Assembly: GCF_014651815.1 (NCBI RefSeq)
Contig: NZ_BMXP01000005.1
Coordinates: 186,001-250,000 of the forward strand
From: Alteromonas halophila
GTDB taxonomy: Bacteria; Pseudomonadota; Gammaproteobacteria; Enterobacterales; Alteromonadaceae
DNA length: 64,000 nt
Direction of reading: 5' to 3'
Part shown: one piece after another, positions 44,156-54,679 of the stretch
How positions within the stretch are numbered: position 1 is the stretch's first letter
Layout of the letters: every line of letters starts with the position of its first letter
The notes under the pieces: model-generated
What the model was told of the DNA's origin: nothing
The model's input: only the letters and a program-made list of their open reading frames with translations
The model's database searches: none
Translations under genes and position numbers: made by a program

Positions 44156-44640
44156 GCGTCAGTATTCCTTGTCGTTGAGAAAAACAGATGGGCCGGCGCA
44201 GACCGGCCTTTTATTTCAACCGTTATCTGCCATTGCATTACCGGCTCTGAGCAGCTTCCCAACATAAACCAGCCTTCCCAGGTGCGGTTATCTGTTTTGT
44301 CCAGGATAAGCGGGATTTGCCCCATAAACATATTCACGCCGGTTATTCGGGCACGCGTTATGGTTACGCTCGAAGGCAGTGTAAATGTGACAGTGATCGG
44401 TTCTTCAGTGGCTGGCGTGCGATCAAAACGCGCGGTCGCCGGTTCGCCATCTAACAGAAACTGGCACTTTGAATTAACAAAATTACACTGGAGACTCTTT
44501 ATATCGCTGTTAGACTTAACGTCTGAGGTCGATAATTCCTGTTGTGCCCAAAATATACCAGCAGCAACAATTAAAATGGTGATGGGGCCAAGGATTTTTT
44601 GTAAACGTTTTGTAGCCATTTTGTATTTATAGTTTTGCAT
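44152..44640 (-). CDS. Hypothetical membrane-anchored periplasmic protein
   Basis: 162 residues with one N-terminal membrane helix (about 16-31, LGPITILIVAAGIFWA) and a periplasmic beta-rich domain holding a paired cysteine segment (CNFVNSKCQFLLDGE) and GSCSEPVMQW. An alternative start lies at codon 8 (MATKRLQ). It is divergent from ccoN, and the FNR box at 44665-44678 lies 25 bases from its start, so it may be controlled with the cbb3 oxidase. I do not recognise a named family; an accessory role in oxidase assembly is conceivable but not shown. Confidence 0.7.
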   Translation of the reverse strand: MQNYKYKMATKRLQKILGPITILIVAAGIFWAQQELSTSDVKSNSDIKSLQCNFVNSKCQFLLDGEPATARFDRTPATEEPITVTFTLPSSVTITRARITGVNMFMGQIPLILDKTDNRTWEGWFMLGSCSEPVMQWQITVEIKGRSAPAHLFFSTTRNTDA

Positions 44641-44664
44641 GTCGTGAAAAATTCGTGCCGCTAA

Positions 44665-44678
44665 TTGACGTAGATCAA
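44665..44678. promoter_or_regulatory. FNR-like box upstream of ccoN
   Basis: TTGACGTAGATCAA matches TTGAT-N4-ATCAA with one mismatch, in the 216-base region between the divergent hypothetical gene and ccoN. FNR/ANR control of cbb3 oxidase operons is well established, which fits activation at low oxygen. Confidence 0.7.
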
Positions 44679-44856
44679 GATGGGGGAGTTTAAGGTATCT
44701 TTTTGTTCTTAAAAACCTTATTATCCGCGTACCAACTGGCCTGCAGAGAATAATTATTAATCATTACAGGTATGGTGTGAAGTCCGCAACCTCCCCGAAC
44801 CTGTGTAATACGCCAGTTTGAAACCATTTATCATTTGAAGTGGAAGATTCATAAAA

Positions 44857-46290
44857 ATGAGTGAAACAAGCCAAGCACAGCCTGATTACAACTACACTGT
44901 TGTCAGGCAATTTACCGTGATGACCGTGATCTGGGGTATCATCGGGATGAGCCTGGGTGTACTGATTGCAGCACAGCTTTTTGCACCTATGCTCAACTTC
45001 GATACCCCCTGGTTAACGTTTTCGAGACTGCGCCCGCTGCATACCAATGCGGTAATTTTTGCCTTCGGCGGCTGCGCCCTGTTTGCGACCTCTTATTACA
45101 TTGTGCAGCGTACCTGTCAGGTTCGCCTGTTCAGTGACAAACTGGCGAGTTTTACCTTCTGGGGCTGGCAGGCTGTTATTATTCTGGCAGTTATTTCTTT
45201 GCCTATGGGACTAACCAGTACCAAAGAATATGCAGAATTGGAGTGGCCAATAGACATTCTGATAACCTTAGTATGGGTCGCTTACGCCATTAACTTTTTT
45301 GGCACCCTGGTAATTCGAAAAGTCTCTCATATCTATGTAGCCAACTGGTTTCTGGGTGGATTCATTCTGACAGTTGCAGTTCTGCATATTGGTAACAGCA
45401 TGGCGATTCCGGTTTCTTTCACCAAGTCTTACTCACTGTATGCCGGTGCCGTTGATGCCATGATGCAGTGGTGGTATGGCCATAACGCCGTTGGTTTCTT
45501 CCTGACCGCAGGCTTTTTGGGCATGATGTATTACTTTGTGCCGAAACAGGCGGGTCGTCCGGTTTATTCTTACCGCCTGTCCATCGTGCACTTCTGGGCA
45601 CTGATTTCCCTTTATATCTGGGCAGGTCCTCACCACCTGCACTACACAGCCTTGCCTGACTGGACACAATCACTGGGCATGGTTATGTCAGTGATCCTGT
45701 TTGTGCCTTCCTGGGGTGGTATGATTAACGGCATCATGACGCTGTCAGGCGCCTGGCATAAGCTTCGCACTGATCCCATATTGCGCTTTATGATTGTTTC
45801 GTTGTCCTTCTACGGCATGTCGACGTTCGAAGGCCCCATGATGGCAATTAAAACCGTTAACGCCCTTTCTCACTATACCGACTGGACCATTGGCCATGTT
45901 CACTCTGGCGCGCTTGGCTGGGTTGCCATGATTTCCATCGGGTCTGTGTATCACCTTATCCCTGTGCTGTTTAACCAGCCGTCCATGTATAGCGTACGAC
46001 TGGTGAATGTGCACTTCTGGCTAACAACCATTGGTGTGGTGCTTTACATCGTTGCCATGTGGATGTCAGGTGTGCTGCAGGGACTGATGTGGCGTGCAGT
46101 GAATGCCGACGGCACACTCACTTACAGCTTTGTTGAGTCACTGGAAGCATCCTATCCTTTCTATGTAGTGCGCTTTATCGGTGGTTGTTTCGTCGTCGCA
46201 GGCATGTTGCTGATGGCCTACAACATGTATAAGACGATTCGTGCCCCGAAAGGCAGTATCGCGGCTGATCCAGCTACACAGCCAGCGTAA
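44857..46290 (+). CDS. ccoN: cbb3-type cytochrome c oxidase subunit I
   Basis: 477 residues, the catalytic subunit of the high-affinity oxidase with about 12 helices carrying haem b, haem b3 and CuB. Conserved parts are [15 protein letters not shown] (haem b histidine), [21 protein letters not shown] (CuB histidine with the cross-linked tyrosine candidates), [15 protein letters not shown] (CuB histidines) and [13 protein letters not shown] (haem histidines). The length matches the family. It is followed at 12 bases by ccoO, and the operon NOQP is complete. Confidence 0.97.
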   Translation: MSETSQAQPDYNYTVVRQFTVMTVIWGIIGMSLGVLIAAQLFAPMLNFDTPWLTFSRLRPLHTNAVIFAFGGCALFATSYYIVQRTCQVRLFSDKLASFTFWGWQAVIILAVISLPMGLTSTKEYAELEWPIDILITLVWVAYAINFFGTLVIRKVSHIYVANWFLGGFILTVAVLHIGNSMAIPVSFTKSYSLYAGAVDAMMQWWYGHNAVGFFLTAGFLGMMYYFVPKQAGRPVYSYRLSIVHFWALISLYIWAGPHHLHYTALPDWTQSLGMVMSVILFVPSWGGMINGIMTLSGAWHKLRTDPILRFMIVSLSFYGMSTFEGPMMAIKTVNALSHYTDWTIGHVHSGALGWVAMISIGSVYHLIPVLFNQPSMYSVRLVNVHFWLTTIGVVLYIVAMWMSGVLQGLMWRAVNADGTLTYSFVESLEASYPFYVVRFIGGCFVVAGMLLMAYNMYKTIRAPKGSIAADPATQPA

Positions 46291-46302
46291 GGAGACGATA
46301 CC

Positions 46303-46908
46303 GTGAAAAATGCACATGAAGTAATTGAAAAAAATGTTGGTCTATTAACCATTCTGATGCTTGTTGCCATTAGTTTTGGTGCCTTGGTTCAGATAATGCC
46401 TTTAATGTTTCAACAACAGGTTATGGAGCCTGTGAAAGGATTAACACCTTACACCGCCCTTGAACTGGAAGGTCGGGATATTTATATCCGTGAAGGCTGT
46501 GTGGGTTGTCACAGCCAGATGATCAGACCGTTTCGTGCTGAAACTGAGCGTTATGGTCACTACTCCGTCGCGGGTGAATCCGTCTGGGAGCACCCGTTTT
46601 TGTGGGGGTCGAAGCGTACCGGGCCAGATCTGGCACGGGTTGGTGGTCGCTACAGTGATGAATGGCACCGGGTACACCTGCTGAACCCGCGTAACGTCGT
46701 CCCTGAGTCGAATATGCCCGGCTTCCCCTGGCTGGCAGAGAACACCCTCACCGGTGAACTGACAGCCAAGAAAATGGAAGTATTCCGTGGCTTCGGCGTA
46801 CCTTACAGCGACGAAGATATCGCCGGCGCGAAAGCGGCAGTAGAGGGCAAAACAGAAATGCAGGCCCTTATTGCTTATCTGCAATCCCTTGGCACACATC
46901 TGAAATAA
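46303..46908 (+). CDS. ccoO: cbb3-type cytochrome c oxidase subunit II (mono-haem)
   Basis: 201 residues starting at a GTG with GGAGA as ribosome site. One N-terminal membrane helix (about 15-35) anchors a periplasmic cytochrome c domain with the haem site CVGCH in [17 protein letters not shown], the family signature, and a methionine ligand candidate in [11 protein letters not shown]. It receives electrons from CcoP and passes them to CcoN. The stop is one base before the ccoQ ATG. Confidence 0.96.
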   Translation: MKNAHEVIEKNVGLLTILMLVAISFGALVQIMPLMFQQQVMEPVKGLTPYTALELEGRDIYIREGCVGCHSQMIRPFRAETERYGHYSVAGESVWEHPFLWGSKRTGPDLARVGGRYSDEWHRVHLLNPRNVVPESNMPGFPWLAENTLTGELTAKKMEVFRGFGVPYSDEDIAGAKAAVEGKTEMQALIAYLQSLGTHLK

Positions 46909-46909
46909 T

Positions 46910-47083
46910 ATGGATCAGGGAATTGTAGGCAGCATTTTTACTGTCATCGTCTTTGTTTGCTTCATCGCTGTTGTATGTTGGGCATTCAGCAGCCGCAACA
47001 AAAAGAAATACGATGAAGCTGCGAACCTGCCATTCGCAGACGAAGAACAACAAAAATCAAAAGAAGATCAGCGGGAGTCTTGA
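46910..47083 (+). CDS. ccoQ: cbb3-type oxidase subunit CcoQ/FixQ
   Basis: 57 residues from the ATG at 46910, one base after the ccoO stop. The peptide has a single membrane helix (about 5-26, IVGSIFTVIVFVCFIAVVCW) and a charged C-terminal tail with NLPFADEEQQ, as in CcoQ/FixQ. It stabilises the association of CcoP with the core. It is easily missed because a frame for ccoP overlaps it. Confidence 0.93.
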   Translation: MDQGIVGSIFTVIVFVCFIAVVCWAFSSRNKKKYDEAANLPFADEEQQKSKEDQRES

Positions 47084-47087
47084 ACTC

Positions 47088-48044
47088 ATGAGTATGTTTT
47101 GGACAATTTGGATTTCAGTGATCACTATCGGATTGATCATTGGTTGTTATGCCCTGCTTCGATGGACACTGAAAAATAACACCGGTGTTCCTGAAGGCGA
47201 ATCGATGGGCCATGAATTTGATGGCATTGAGGAGATCAATAACCCATTGCCGCGTTGGTGGACAATTCTGTTCTACATCACCATCGTATGGGGCTTTATT
47301 TATCTTGCGCTTTACCCTGGCCTTGGTGCATTTGAAGGCTTCCTGGGCTGGAAGAGTTCAAACCAGAATATCCAGTCGATGGAAGAATCACGTCAGGCCC
47401 GTGTTGATGCCCGTGAACGTGGTGATATTGTGCAATATGACCGTGAACTGGAAATGGCGGAAGAACGTTTCGATCCTATCTTTGAAGCGTACGCCAAAGT
47501 CCCGGTTGAAGAACTGGCCAATGATCCGGAAGCGAACAAGGTGGGACAGCGTTTGTTTATGCAAAACTGCTCGCAATGTCACGGCTCAGACGCCCGCGGT
47601 AACCAAAATGGCGGCTTCCCCAACCTGACCGATGATGACTGGCTATACGGCGGCAGCCCGGCCAAAATCAAAGAAACATTGCTTGGCGGGCGTAGTGGCG
47701 TAATGCCCGCACAACTCTCGGCACTGGGTGAAGAAGGTATCGACGAAGTAGCAACGTATGTGCTGAGCTTAAGCGGCCGCGATGTCGATCAGGAACTGGC
47801 TAAAAAAGGTAAGGAGCACTTTGCCGTTTGCGCCGCCTGTCACGGTCCGGACGGTAAAGGTAATCAGCAGCTTGGCGCACCCAACCTGACCGATACGACC
47901 TGGCTGTACGGTGGCAGTAAGCGCACTGTCGTTGAAACCCTGACCTACGGGCGAAACGGTGTCATGCCGTCATTCAAAGATACGCTGGGTGAAGACAAAA
48001 TTCACGTTGTCGCAGCGTATGTGTACAGTTTATCGAACGAATAA
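47088..48044 (+). CDS. ccoP: cbb3-type cytochrome c oxidase subunit III (di-haem)
   Basis: 318 residues from ATG 47088; the frame is open upstream across ccoQ but the family start MSMFWTIWISVITIG fits. Two N-terminal membrane helices (about 5-27 and 58-78) precede two cytochrome c domains with haem sites CSQCH and CAACH. The spacing NGGFPNLTDDDWLYGGSP in the first domain and GAPNLTDTTWLYGGSK in the second are typical of FixP/CcoP. It accepts electrons from soluble or lipid-anchored cytochromes c. A terminator follows at 48066. Confidence 0.97.
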   Translation: MSMFWTIWISVITIGLIIGCYALLRWTLKNNTGVPEGESMGHEFDGIEEINNPLPRWWTILFYITIVWGFIYLALYPGLGAFEGFLGWKSSNQNIQSMEESRQARVDARERGDIVQYDRELEMAEERFDPIFEAYAKVPVEELANDPEANKVGQRLFMQNCSQCHGSDARGNQNGGFPNLTDDDWLYGGSPAKIKETLLGGRSGVMPAQLSALGEEGIDEVATYVLSLSGRDVDQELAKKGKEHFAVCAACHGPDGKGNQQLGAPNLTDTTWLYGGSKRTVVETLTYGRNGVMPSFKDTLGEDKIHVVAAYVYSLSNE

Positions 48045-48065
48045 CGATTCCCGATAAATGACTGT

Positions 48066-48093
48066 AAAGCCCCGTTATCGCGGGGCTTTTTTT
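48066..48093 (+). terminator. Rho-independent terminator after ccoP
   Basis: The stem AAAGCCCCG / CGGGGCTTT with a TTAT loop followed by a run of T residues. It separates the structural oxidase operon from the assembly genes, leaving a partial block that keeps fixH-ccoIS lower than ccoNOQP. Confidence 0.92.
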
Positions 48094-48144
48094 ATGCGAA
48101 AATACGCAGGTATTACGCACTTTATAGTTATTAGAGATGTAGTG

Positions 48145-48624
48145 ATGAACAAACCCTGGTACAAACAGTTCTGGCCCTGGTTTTTGATTGCCGTTCCCGT
48201 AGCCACATTTATTATGAGTGGGGTGCTGCTTCATTTTGCCACCAGTACCGAAGACTCACTGGTTGTGGATGACTACTACAAGGAAGGTAAGGCCATTAAC
48301 ATCAGTCTTGATAAAATTGCTGTCGCAAAAAAGAAAAATATCACCACTGATCTGCGAATTAGCGACGGCGCAATTACTCTTACTTTTCACTCCGGTATCC
48401 CACAACAGGGCCTGGCACTAAAACTGGCGTTCTATCACACAACATTGCAGGACAGGGACACGGTGGTCATGTTGTCCCGCGATGCTGCCGGTCTCTATCG
48501 CGGCTATACCGACAAGTCGCTGAATGGTAAATGGCAAGTAACCCTGACACCGGTAGATGAAAACTGGAAAATTCAGCAAACCCTTCGCCTCCCTCAACGC
48601 GGCGCGATTAAGTTTAATCCCTGA
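48145..48624 (+). CDS. fixH: FixH family protein
   Basis: 159 residues from ATG 48145; upstream codons of the same frame cover the terminator and are not coding. An N-terminal helix (about 10-32, [18 protein letters not shown]) anchors a periplasmic domain with the family motif [13 protein letters not shown] and a C-terminal [12 protein letters not shown]. FixH/CcoH takes part in cbb3 oxidase assembly and maturation. Its TGA overlaps the next ATG (TGATG), coupling it to ccoI. Confidence 0.92.
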   Translation: MNKPWYKQFWPWFLIAVPVATFIMSGVLLHFATSTEDSLVVDDYYKEGKAINISLDKIAVAKKKNITTDLRISDGAITLTFHSGIPQQGLALKLAFYHTTLQDRDTVVMLSRDAAGLYRGYTDKSLNGKWQVTLTPVDENWKIQQTLRLPQRGAIKFNP

Positions 48625-50999
48625 TGAATGATAAGTCACATTGCTATCATTGTGGCCTGCCTAATACGATGGGTGACCGCTATCAGTCTGAGATCCTGGG
48701 TGTTACGCGTTCGCTATGTTGCCCGGGCTGCAAGGCCGTGGCAGATGCGATTGTGGCGAACGGGCTGGAAGATTATTACAAGTTTCGCACCGAGCCAGCT
48801 ACGCAGGGTGATCCCGCCCTCACTGAAACGCTGGGCAAACTCGCTGTTTATGATGAACCTGCTGTGCAGGAAGAGTTTGTGTTTGATGAGGGTAAACACA
48901 AGCAGATTCAGCTGACACTGGAAGGGATAACCTGCGCCGCCTGTGGCTGGCTCATTGAAAAGCAGCTTAGCCATTTAGCAGGAATACGGCAGATTGCGGT
49001 CAATGTACAGGAACGGCGCGCACTGGTGACCTGGGAGCCCGACACACTCGCTTTGTCGCAAATTCTCGCTGCAATTAATAAAATTGGCTACACAGCCACG
49101 CCCTTTCATCCCGATCAGCACGAAGCGGCCTACAAACGTGAAGATAAAACATTTCTGAAAAAACTGGGACTGGCCGGGCTGATGACCATGCAGGTAATGA
49201 TGCTAATGACCGGCCTTTATTTTGACTGGTTTGGCAACATTGAAGCTGAAACCCGCCAGTACTTTCACTGGGTCGCGCTGGTGTTAACCACGCCGGTGGT
49301 GCTTTATTCAGGCAGTACGTTTTATCTGGGGGCTATTAAAGCACTGTCGGCGAAAACGGTTAATATGGATGTGCCGGTTACGCTGGCCGTCTTCGGTACC
49401 TATGTCGCAGGCCTGAAATCAACCCTGCTTGAGCGTGGCGATGTCTATTTTGAATCGATTTGCATGTTCATCTTTTTGCTGTTGCTCAGTCGGTTTCTTG
49501 AACACCGCAGCCGACACCGGGCGGCGCAAATATCGGCAAATATGACGCATTACATTCCGGTTTCGGCCAATCGGCTGGAGAACGACAACACGGTGTCGCA
49601 ATGCCTGGCTAAACAACTTGAGGTCGGCCAGAGCGTGCTGGTCAGGCCAGGAGAGACAATCCCCATTGATGGTACGGTCATAAGCGGTCAGTCAGCCGTG
49701 GATGAGTCCATGTTAACGGGTGAGTTTTCACCGGTTGAGAAAACTTCCCGGGACAGTGTTTACGGTGGCACCGTTAACCAATCCGGATCACTAACCATCC
49801 GGGTTAGCAAAACGCTTAAACATGCGCTGGTCAATCAGATTGTGCGCCTGCAGGCGCAGGCGATGGCCAGCAAGCCTAAGGTTGCACAGCTCGCCGACAC
49901 ATTCTCCCGCTACTTTGTGACGGGGGTACTGCTTATTGCCGCCCTGACCTATGGCTACTGGTACTGGCAGGGCAGCCCGGATGCGTTCTGGATCACCATT
50001 GCCGTGCTGGTTGCGACCTGCCCGTGCGCGCTTGGACTTGCAACACCGTCTGCGCTGACCTGCGCCATGGCGAGGCTTAATAAGCATGGAATATTACTTA
50101 AGCGGGCAGATGTACTGGAGCAGATAACCACTATTACGGCTATTGCACTGGATAAAACCGGCACCCTTACCGAGGGTCAGTTCAGTATTACCAGACAATG
50201 GACACCGGACGGTGTTGCAAGTGACCAGATCCTGTCGATAGCTGCAACACTCGAATCCCGTTCTGAGCACCCTATCGCCAGAGCGTTCGATGCTGACAAC
50301 CTGCAGGCTATTGAGCGTTTTGCTGTGACACCCGGCGGTGGTGTCAGCGGATCAATTGCAGGCCAGCATTACCTGATGGGCTCTCCGGCATTTTGTGAGA
50401 CCCCCATCCCACCACTGGACTTCACCCCCAATGTGCTGCTTGTGTGCAATGACACTGTGATTGCCGCGTTTTTAGTGAATGACACACTGCGGCCGGATGC
50501 TTTAGCAACCCTGCGTGAGCTCAAGCCATTCACCCTCACGATATTAAGCGGTGACAGTCAGACCAATGTCGACAGCATAGCCGCTGCACTGCCGATTGAC
50601 GTAGCCACCGGTGCGCTGACACCAGCACTTAAATACGAGGCCGTTCAGGCGCTCCAGAATAAAGGAGAACGGGTAATGATGCTGGGTGACGGGGTCAACG
50701 ATGCGCCTGTACTGGCCAGCGCCGATGTGTCAGTGGCTGTTGGTAACGCCACAGACGTAGCCAAAACAGCCGCAGACGTCATTTTGCTGGGTGACAGCTT
50801 GTCATCTGTCCCGGAACTGGTCAAAATCGCAGCAAAAACCCGCAGTACAATCCGACAGAACATGCTCTGGGCGCTTGCGTACAATGCGTTAATATTACCC
50901 TTTGCAGTATCAGGGTTACTCAGTCCATGGATGGCCGTTGTCGGGATGTCGGTCAGCAGTATTATAGTAGTAAGCAACTCAACACGGCTGCTAAAGTAA
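48624..50999 (+). CDS. ccoI: Copper-transporting P-type ATPase for cbb3 oxidase
   Basis: 791 residues. The N-terminus has a cysteine-rich zinc-ribbon-like segment (CYHCGLPN, then [12 protein letters not shown]) and a heavy-metal domain with [10 protein letters not shown]. The P-type core shows the TGE motif ([12 protein letters not shown]), the intramembrane copper site [10 protein letters not shown], the phosphorylation site DKTGTLTEG and the hinge [15 protein letters not shown]. It exports copper to the periplasm for CuB loading (FixI/CcoI subfamily). It overlaps fixH by one base and is followed by ccoS at 9 bases. Confidence 0.97.
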   Translation: MNDKSHCYHCGLPNTMGDRYQSEILGVTRSLCCPGCKAVADAIVANGLEDYYKFRTEPATQGDPALTETLGKLAVYDEPAVQEEFVFDEGKHKQIQLTLEGITCAACGWLIEKQLSHLAGIRQIAVNVQERRALVTWEPDTLALSQILAAINKIGYTATPFHPDQHEAAYKREDKTFLKKLGLAGLMTMQVMMLMTGLYFDWFGNIEAETRQYFHWVALVLTTPVVLYSGSTFYLGAIKALSAKTVNMDVPVTLAVFGTYVAGLKSTLLERGDVYFESICMFIFLLLLSRFLEHRSRHRAAQISANMTHYIPVSANRLENDNTVSQCLAKQLEVGQSVLVRPGETIPIDGTVISGQSAVDESMLTGEFSPVEKTSRDSVYGGTVNQSGSLTIRVSKTLKHALVNQIVRLQAQAMASKPKVAQLADTFSRYFVTGVLLIAALTYGYWYWQGSPDAFWITIAVLVATCPCALGLATPSALTCAMARLNKHGILLKRADVLEQITTITAIALDKTGTLTEGQFSITRQWTPDGVASDQILSIAATLESRSEHPIARAFDADNLQAIERFAVTPGGGVSGSIAGQHYLMGSPAFCETPIPPLDFTPNVLLVCNDTVIAAFLVNDTLRPDALATLRELKPFTLTILSGDSQTNVDSIAAALPIDVATGALTPALKYEAVQALQNKGERVMMLGDGVNDAPVLASADVSVAVGNATDVAKTAADVILLGDSLSSVPELVKIAAKTRSTIRQNMLWALAYNALILPFAVSGLLSPWMAVVGMSVSSIIVVSNSTRLLK

Positions 51000-51008
51000 G
51001 GTAACGTT

Positions 51009-51218
51009 ATGAGTATCATCTATGTTCTTATTCCCATTGCCATTATTCTGGTAGCGCTGGCTATTGTGATTTTTTTCTGGGCGGTAAAGTCTAATCAATT
51101 CGAAGATTTGGATCGTCAGGGCTACAATATTTTGTTTGACGACGACCTGCCGCCCGAAGAGAAGAAACTCGCCGAGCAACGCAGAATAAACCAGGAACGT
51201 AAAGATGCCGGAGATTAG
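51009..51218 (+). CDS. ccoS: cbb3-type oxidase assembly protein CcoS
   Basis: 69 residues: an N-terminal membrane helix (about 3-25, IIYVLIPIAIILVALAIVIF) and the family motif FFWAVKSNQFEDLDRQGYNI, then an acidic region DDDLPPEE. CcoS is needed for cofactor insertion into the cbb3 oxidase. The next gene overlaps its end by 14 bases. Confidence 0.95.
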   Translation: MSIIYVLIPIAIILVALAIVIFFWAVKSNQFEDLDRQGYNILFDDDLPPEEKKLAEQRRINQERKDAGD

Positions 51219-51879
51219 TGGCTTCTCCGCGTTTCTTATTGGTCTTGCCGGCGGTGTGCACTGTGTGGGGATGTGCGGGGGAATTGTAACCGCCCTTCGC
51301 GCCGCAACCCCTGATCAGAAGAACGCTTTTCCCTTTACGCTGTCCTATAATTTCGGTCGAATTACAAGTTACACCCTTGCCGGGGCACTGGCAGGCGGAC
51401 TGGGCCAGCTTACAACGGCTGTCTTACCGTATGCGGCTATCGGGTTAAGTTTATTCAGTGCCATAATGCTCGCGTGTCTGGCACTGTATCTCGGTCAGTG
51501 GTGGCAGGGTTTACGTCATCTGGAACAGGCTGGCGGCAAACTGTGGCGACATATTCAGCCGCTGTCGGTGCGCTTTATTCCGTTTAAAACACCCTGGCAT
51601 GCCCTGCCCTATGGTTTCATATGGGGCTGGTTACCCTGTGGACTGGTTTACTCCACCCTTACCTGGTCACTCACCGCAGGTACGGCTTTGGACGGCGCCA
51701 TGCTGATGTTGTGCTTTGGGCTGGGCACTTTGCCCACGTTACTGGCGGCCAGCCTGGGCGCCAGCTACCTGGTTATGGCCTTTAAGCACCCAAAATTCAG
51801 ACAGGTTATCGCATTGAGCCTGTTCATATATGCGTTTTTCTTGATTTATCGTATTATGGGTAGTATCAGTGCCTTGTGA
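51205..51879 (+). CDS. TauE/SafE family membrane protein of the cco cluster
   Basis: 224 residues with six or so helices. It starts MPEISGFSAFLIGLAGGVHC and has the family signature GMCGGIVTAL with a cysteine pair region (HCVGMCGG), then WGWLPCGLVYSTL. This form (PF13386, sulfite exporter TauE/SafE family) commonly follows ccoS; a role in copper or assembly transport is assumed in the literature but the substrate is not established. It overlaps ccoS by 14 bases. Confidence 0.9.
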   Translation: MPEISGFSAFLIGLAGGVHCVGMCGGIVTALRAATPDQKNAFPFTLSYNFGRITSYTLAGALAGGLGQLTTAVLPYAAIGLSLFSAIMLACLALYLGQWWQGLRHLEQAGGKLWRHIQPLSVRFIPFKTPWHALPYGFIWGWLPCGLVYSTLTWSLTAGTALDGAMLMLCFGLGTLPTLLAASLGASYLVMAFKHPKFRQVIALSLFIYAFFLIYRIMGSISAL

Positions 51880-51912
51880 AAATATTTTGTCGTAAAACGG
51901 ACGTTTCTAATT

Positions 51913-52641
51913 ATGAGCAAAACGAGTGAATTTTCCATTCATTGCCAGAATTGCAGCTTCAGTCATTTGTGTCTGCCCGTCGCCCTTGATAAGACTGAGG
52001 TCGAATCGCTGGACGATATTATTGAGCGTAAAAAGCCTCTGCATAAACACGATACACTGGTGCACACGGGAGAAACGTTCACCTCGCTGTATGCTGTTCG
52101 AACAGGCTCTTTTAAGTCTTTTGTTACCAATGCCGATGGTGAAGAACAAATAACCGGCTTTCACTTTCCGGGTGATATTATCGGCTTTGATGCGCTTCGT
52201 GAGAATAAGCACCAAAGCTACACCCAGGCCCTTGAAACGGCCATGGTGTGTGAACTCCCATATGACACTCTCGATGAGGTGTCGGTGAAGTTTCCCAAAC
52301 TTCGTCATCAAATTATGAGCTTTATGAGCGCCGAAATTAAGCAGGACCATGACATGATGATGCTGCTTAATAAGCGCACTGCAGAAGAGCGCCTGTTATT
52401 TTTTATCTATCACCTGTCGCGTCGCTTCGAGGAGCGTGGCTTTTCAGGTAAACAGTTTCATCTGAGTATGACCCGCAGTGAAATTGGAAATTACCTGGGT
52501 CTGACCATTGAGACCATTAGCCGGCTGCTTACCCGTTTTCAGAAAGAGGAGATCATTCAGGTAGAAGGTAAACTGATTAGCATTGTTGACTTTGATGCTA
52601 TGGACAAAAAACTGGGTGGCGTCGTGGCTCGCCGCGCCTGA
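51913..52641 (+). CDS. fnr: FNR/EtrA oxygen-responsive regulator
   Basis: 242 residues of the CRP/FNR family. The [4Fe-4S] cysteines are present: [11 protein letters not shown] near residues 11-20 (C11, C14, C20) and C113 (MVCELPY). The cyclic-nucleotide-like domain contains GDIIGFDAL, and the helix-turn-helix [18 protein letters not shown] has the FNR recognition residues ETISR for TTGAT half-sites. It starts 34 bases after the TauE/SafE gene and is followed by uspE. It should activate under low oxygen the boxes seen at 38923 and 44665. Confidence 0.97.
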   Translation: MSKTSEFSIHCQNCSFSHLCLPVALDKTEVESLDDIIERKKPLHKHDTLVHTGETFTSLYAVRTGSFKSFVTNADGEEQITGFHFPGDIIGFDALRENKHQSYTQALETAMVCELPYDTLDEVSVKFPKLRHQIMSFMSAEIKQDHDMMMLLNKRTAEERLLFFIYHLSRRFEERGFSGKQFHLSMTRSEIGNYLGLTIETISRLLTRFQKEEIIQVEGKLISIVDFDAMDKKLGGVVARRA

Positions 52642-52724
52642 TCCTGTAAATCTGATCCAGAACAAAGAAAAATTCCCAATAGCGTATAGACTTAAGCTAT
52701 ATGGAGTGTGTTCAGGAGAGACAG

Positions 52725-53648
52725 ATGATCAGTTGCAAACGTATACTCGCCGTTATTGAGTCAGACCGCGAAACGCAGCCCGCACTCTCACGGGCCAAAG
52801 AAATCGCGGATAAAACCGGTGCCGCCATTACTGCCATGCTGGTAGTTTATGATTTCTCTTACGACATGACGACCATGCTGAGTCAGCAGGAGCGCGAGGC
52901 AATGCGAGATGCCGTTACAAAAAATCGCGCAGAATGGCTATCGACGTTACTCACTGAACGTAAGTTTTTTGATGTAGAGGTCGTGGTAGAATGGAACAGT
53001 ACGGCGTATGAAGCCGTGATCCACCACGTACTTGATGAGAAGCATGACCTGGTAGTCAAAGCCACCAAGCCACATAATGATTTTTCGTCTGTCATTTTCA
53101 CGCCAACCGACTGGCACCTGATGCGCAAATGCCCTACTCCCGTTTTGCTCGTCAAAGATCACGACTGGCCTGAAGACGGGAATATCATTGCCGCTGTCAA
53201 TGTTGGCTCTGAGGACGAGGAACACAGCCAGTTAGATGACAAAATCACCCGGTACGCGAGAGAATATGCGGCACTGTTAAGCGGGCATGTAAATCTGGTT
53301 AATTCTTACCCGTCTACGCCCTTGAATATTGCCATAGAAGTCCCCGAATTTGATCCCGAAACCTATAATAACGCGGTCAAAAATCACCATCGTGAAGAAA
53401 TGGCATCGCATGCGCAGCGTTTTGATATTGATCCTGATCGTTGTTATGTGAAAGAGGGGCTGCCCGAAAAAGTCGTGCCGGCAGTCGCTAAGGATATTGA
53501 TGCTGAACTGGTCATTATTGGTACGGTAGGTCGTGTCGGGCTTTCCGCAGCACTGATTGGTAACACAGCAGAGCATGTTATCGATGAACTGAACTGCGAT
53601 GTGTTAGCGATTAAACCGGACGGTTTCGAATGCCCTGTTCGACGCTAA
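52725..53648 (+). CDS. uspE: Universal stress protein E, tandem Usp
   Basis: 307 residues from ATG 52725 (CAGGAGAG ribosome site); an ATG eight codons upstream has none. Two Usp domains are in tandem: residues about 1-150 starting KRILAVIESD and about 155-305 ending GTVGRVGLSAALIGNTAEHV with the nucleotide-binding motif, then LNCDVLAIKPDG. The order fnr-uspE-ttcA is conserved in Shewanella and relatives. E. coli UspE (316 residues) is FNR-linked and affects stress resistance, motility and aggregation. Confidence 0.95.
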   Translation: MISCKRILAVIESDRETQPALSRAKEIADKTGAAITAMLVVYDFSYDMTTMLSQQEREAMRDAVTKNRAEWLSTLLTERKFFDVEVVVEWNSTAYEAVIHHVLDEKHDLVVKATKPHNDFSSVIFTPTDWHLMRKCPTPVLLVKDHDWPEDGNIIAAVNVGSEDEEHSQLDDKITRYAREYAALLSGHVNLVNSYPSTPLNIAIEVPEFDPETYNNAVKNHHREEMASHAQRFDIDPDRCYVKEGLPEKVVPAVAKDIDAELVIIGTVGRVGLSAALIGNTAEHVIDELNCDVLAIKPDGFECPVRR

Positions 53649-53728
53649 GAATTCACGACAGACAATAGAAGCTTCGGCGCCGCTTAGTTATAATACCGCC
53701 CTATTTGCAGTAACAGGCTAACACTATT

Positions 53729-54679
53729 ATGACCGCAGACGCACAGCAGCACGATCCGGCACACGCCTCGTCACGCTCGCAGAGCAAGCAGAAATACAGC
53801 TTTAATAAGCTCCAGAAGCGACTTCGCAGGAATGTGGGTAAAGCGATTGGCGACTTCGGGATGATCGAGGACGGTGATAAGGTCATGGTGTGTCTGTCGG
53901 GTGGTAAAGACAGTTATACAATGCTTGATATATTACTGTTTTTAAAGAAGATTGCGCCTATTCACTTTGATATTATTGCCGTCAATCTTGACCAGAAACA
54001 ACCGGGGTTTCCAGAGCATGTTTTGCCGGAGTATCTGGACGGGCTGGGTGTTGAATACCGAATTGTCGAAGAAGACACCTACTCAATCGTCAAAGATAAA
54101 ATTCCGGAAGGTAAAACGACCTGCTCACTGTGTTCGCGTTTGCGCCGCGGTATTTTATACCGCACCGCCACTGAGCTGGGCGCAACAAAAATCGCCCTAG
54201 GGCACCACCGTGATGACATGCTCGAAACTTTTTTCCTCAACATGTTTCATGGTGGCAAGCTAAAATCTATGCCGCCCAAGCTGGTCAGTGATGATGGTAA
54301 ACATATTGTGATAAGGCCACTGGCCTACTGCAGCGAAAGTGATATTCAGCGTTATTCCGACAAGGCAGCGTTTCCCATCATTCCCTGTAACCTGTGCGGA
54401 TCTCAGGAAAACCTGCAGCGCCAGAATGTAAAAGCGATGCTGCAAGACTGGCACCGCCGATTTCCGGGGCGCATCGAGTCAATGTTCAGAGCGCTACAGA
54501 ATGTCGCACCCTCGCACTTAATAGACAGTGCACTGTATGATTTCAAAGGGATTGAAACAACTGGCGAAGCCGTTGAAGATGGTGATACAGGCTTTGATCC
54601 GCTGTCGTTTACTGAGCCGCAAGTTAATGCTAGTAATAACGCTATCAACATTGTGAATGTAACGGATTCGCTATCATGA
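53729..54679 (+). CDS. ttcA: tRNA 2-thiocytidine(32) synthetase
   Basis: 316 residues of the TtcA family, which thiolates cytidine 32 of certain tRNAs with ATP and a [4Fe-4S] cluster. Motifs are the PP-loop [12 protein letters not shown] near residue 52, [10 protein letters not shown] (two cluster cysteines), [10 protein letters not shown] and the third cysteine in [12 protein letters not shown]. The C-terminal 50 residues are a low-complexity tail beyond the family core. A TATAAT at 53689 suggests an own promoter. Its stop overlaps the next ATG. Confidence 0.95.
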   Translation: MTADAQQHDPAHASSRSQSKQKYSFNKLQKRLRRNVGKAIGDFGMIEDGDKVMVCLSGGKDSYTMLDILLFLKKIAPIHFDIIAVNLDQKQPGFPEHVLPEYLDGLGVEYRIVEEDTYSIVKDKIPEGKTTCSLCSRLRRGILYRTATELGATKIALGHHRDDMLETFFLNMFHGGKLKSMPPKLVSDDGKHIVIRPLAYCSESDIQRYSDKAAFPIIPCNLCGSQENLQRQNVKAMLQDWHRRFPGRIESMFRALQNVAPSHLIDSALYDFKGIETTGEAVEDGDTGFDPLSFTEPQVNASNNAINIVNVTDSLS

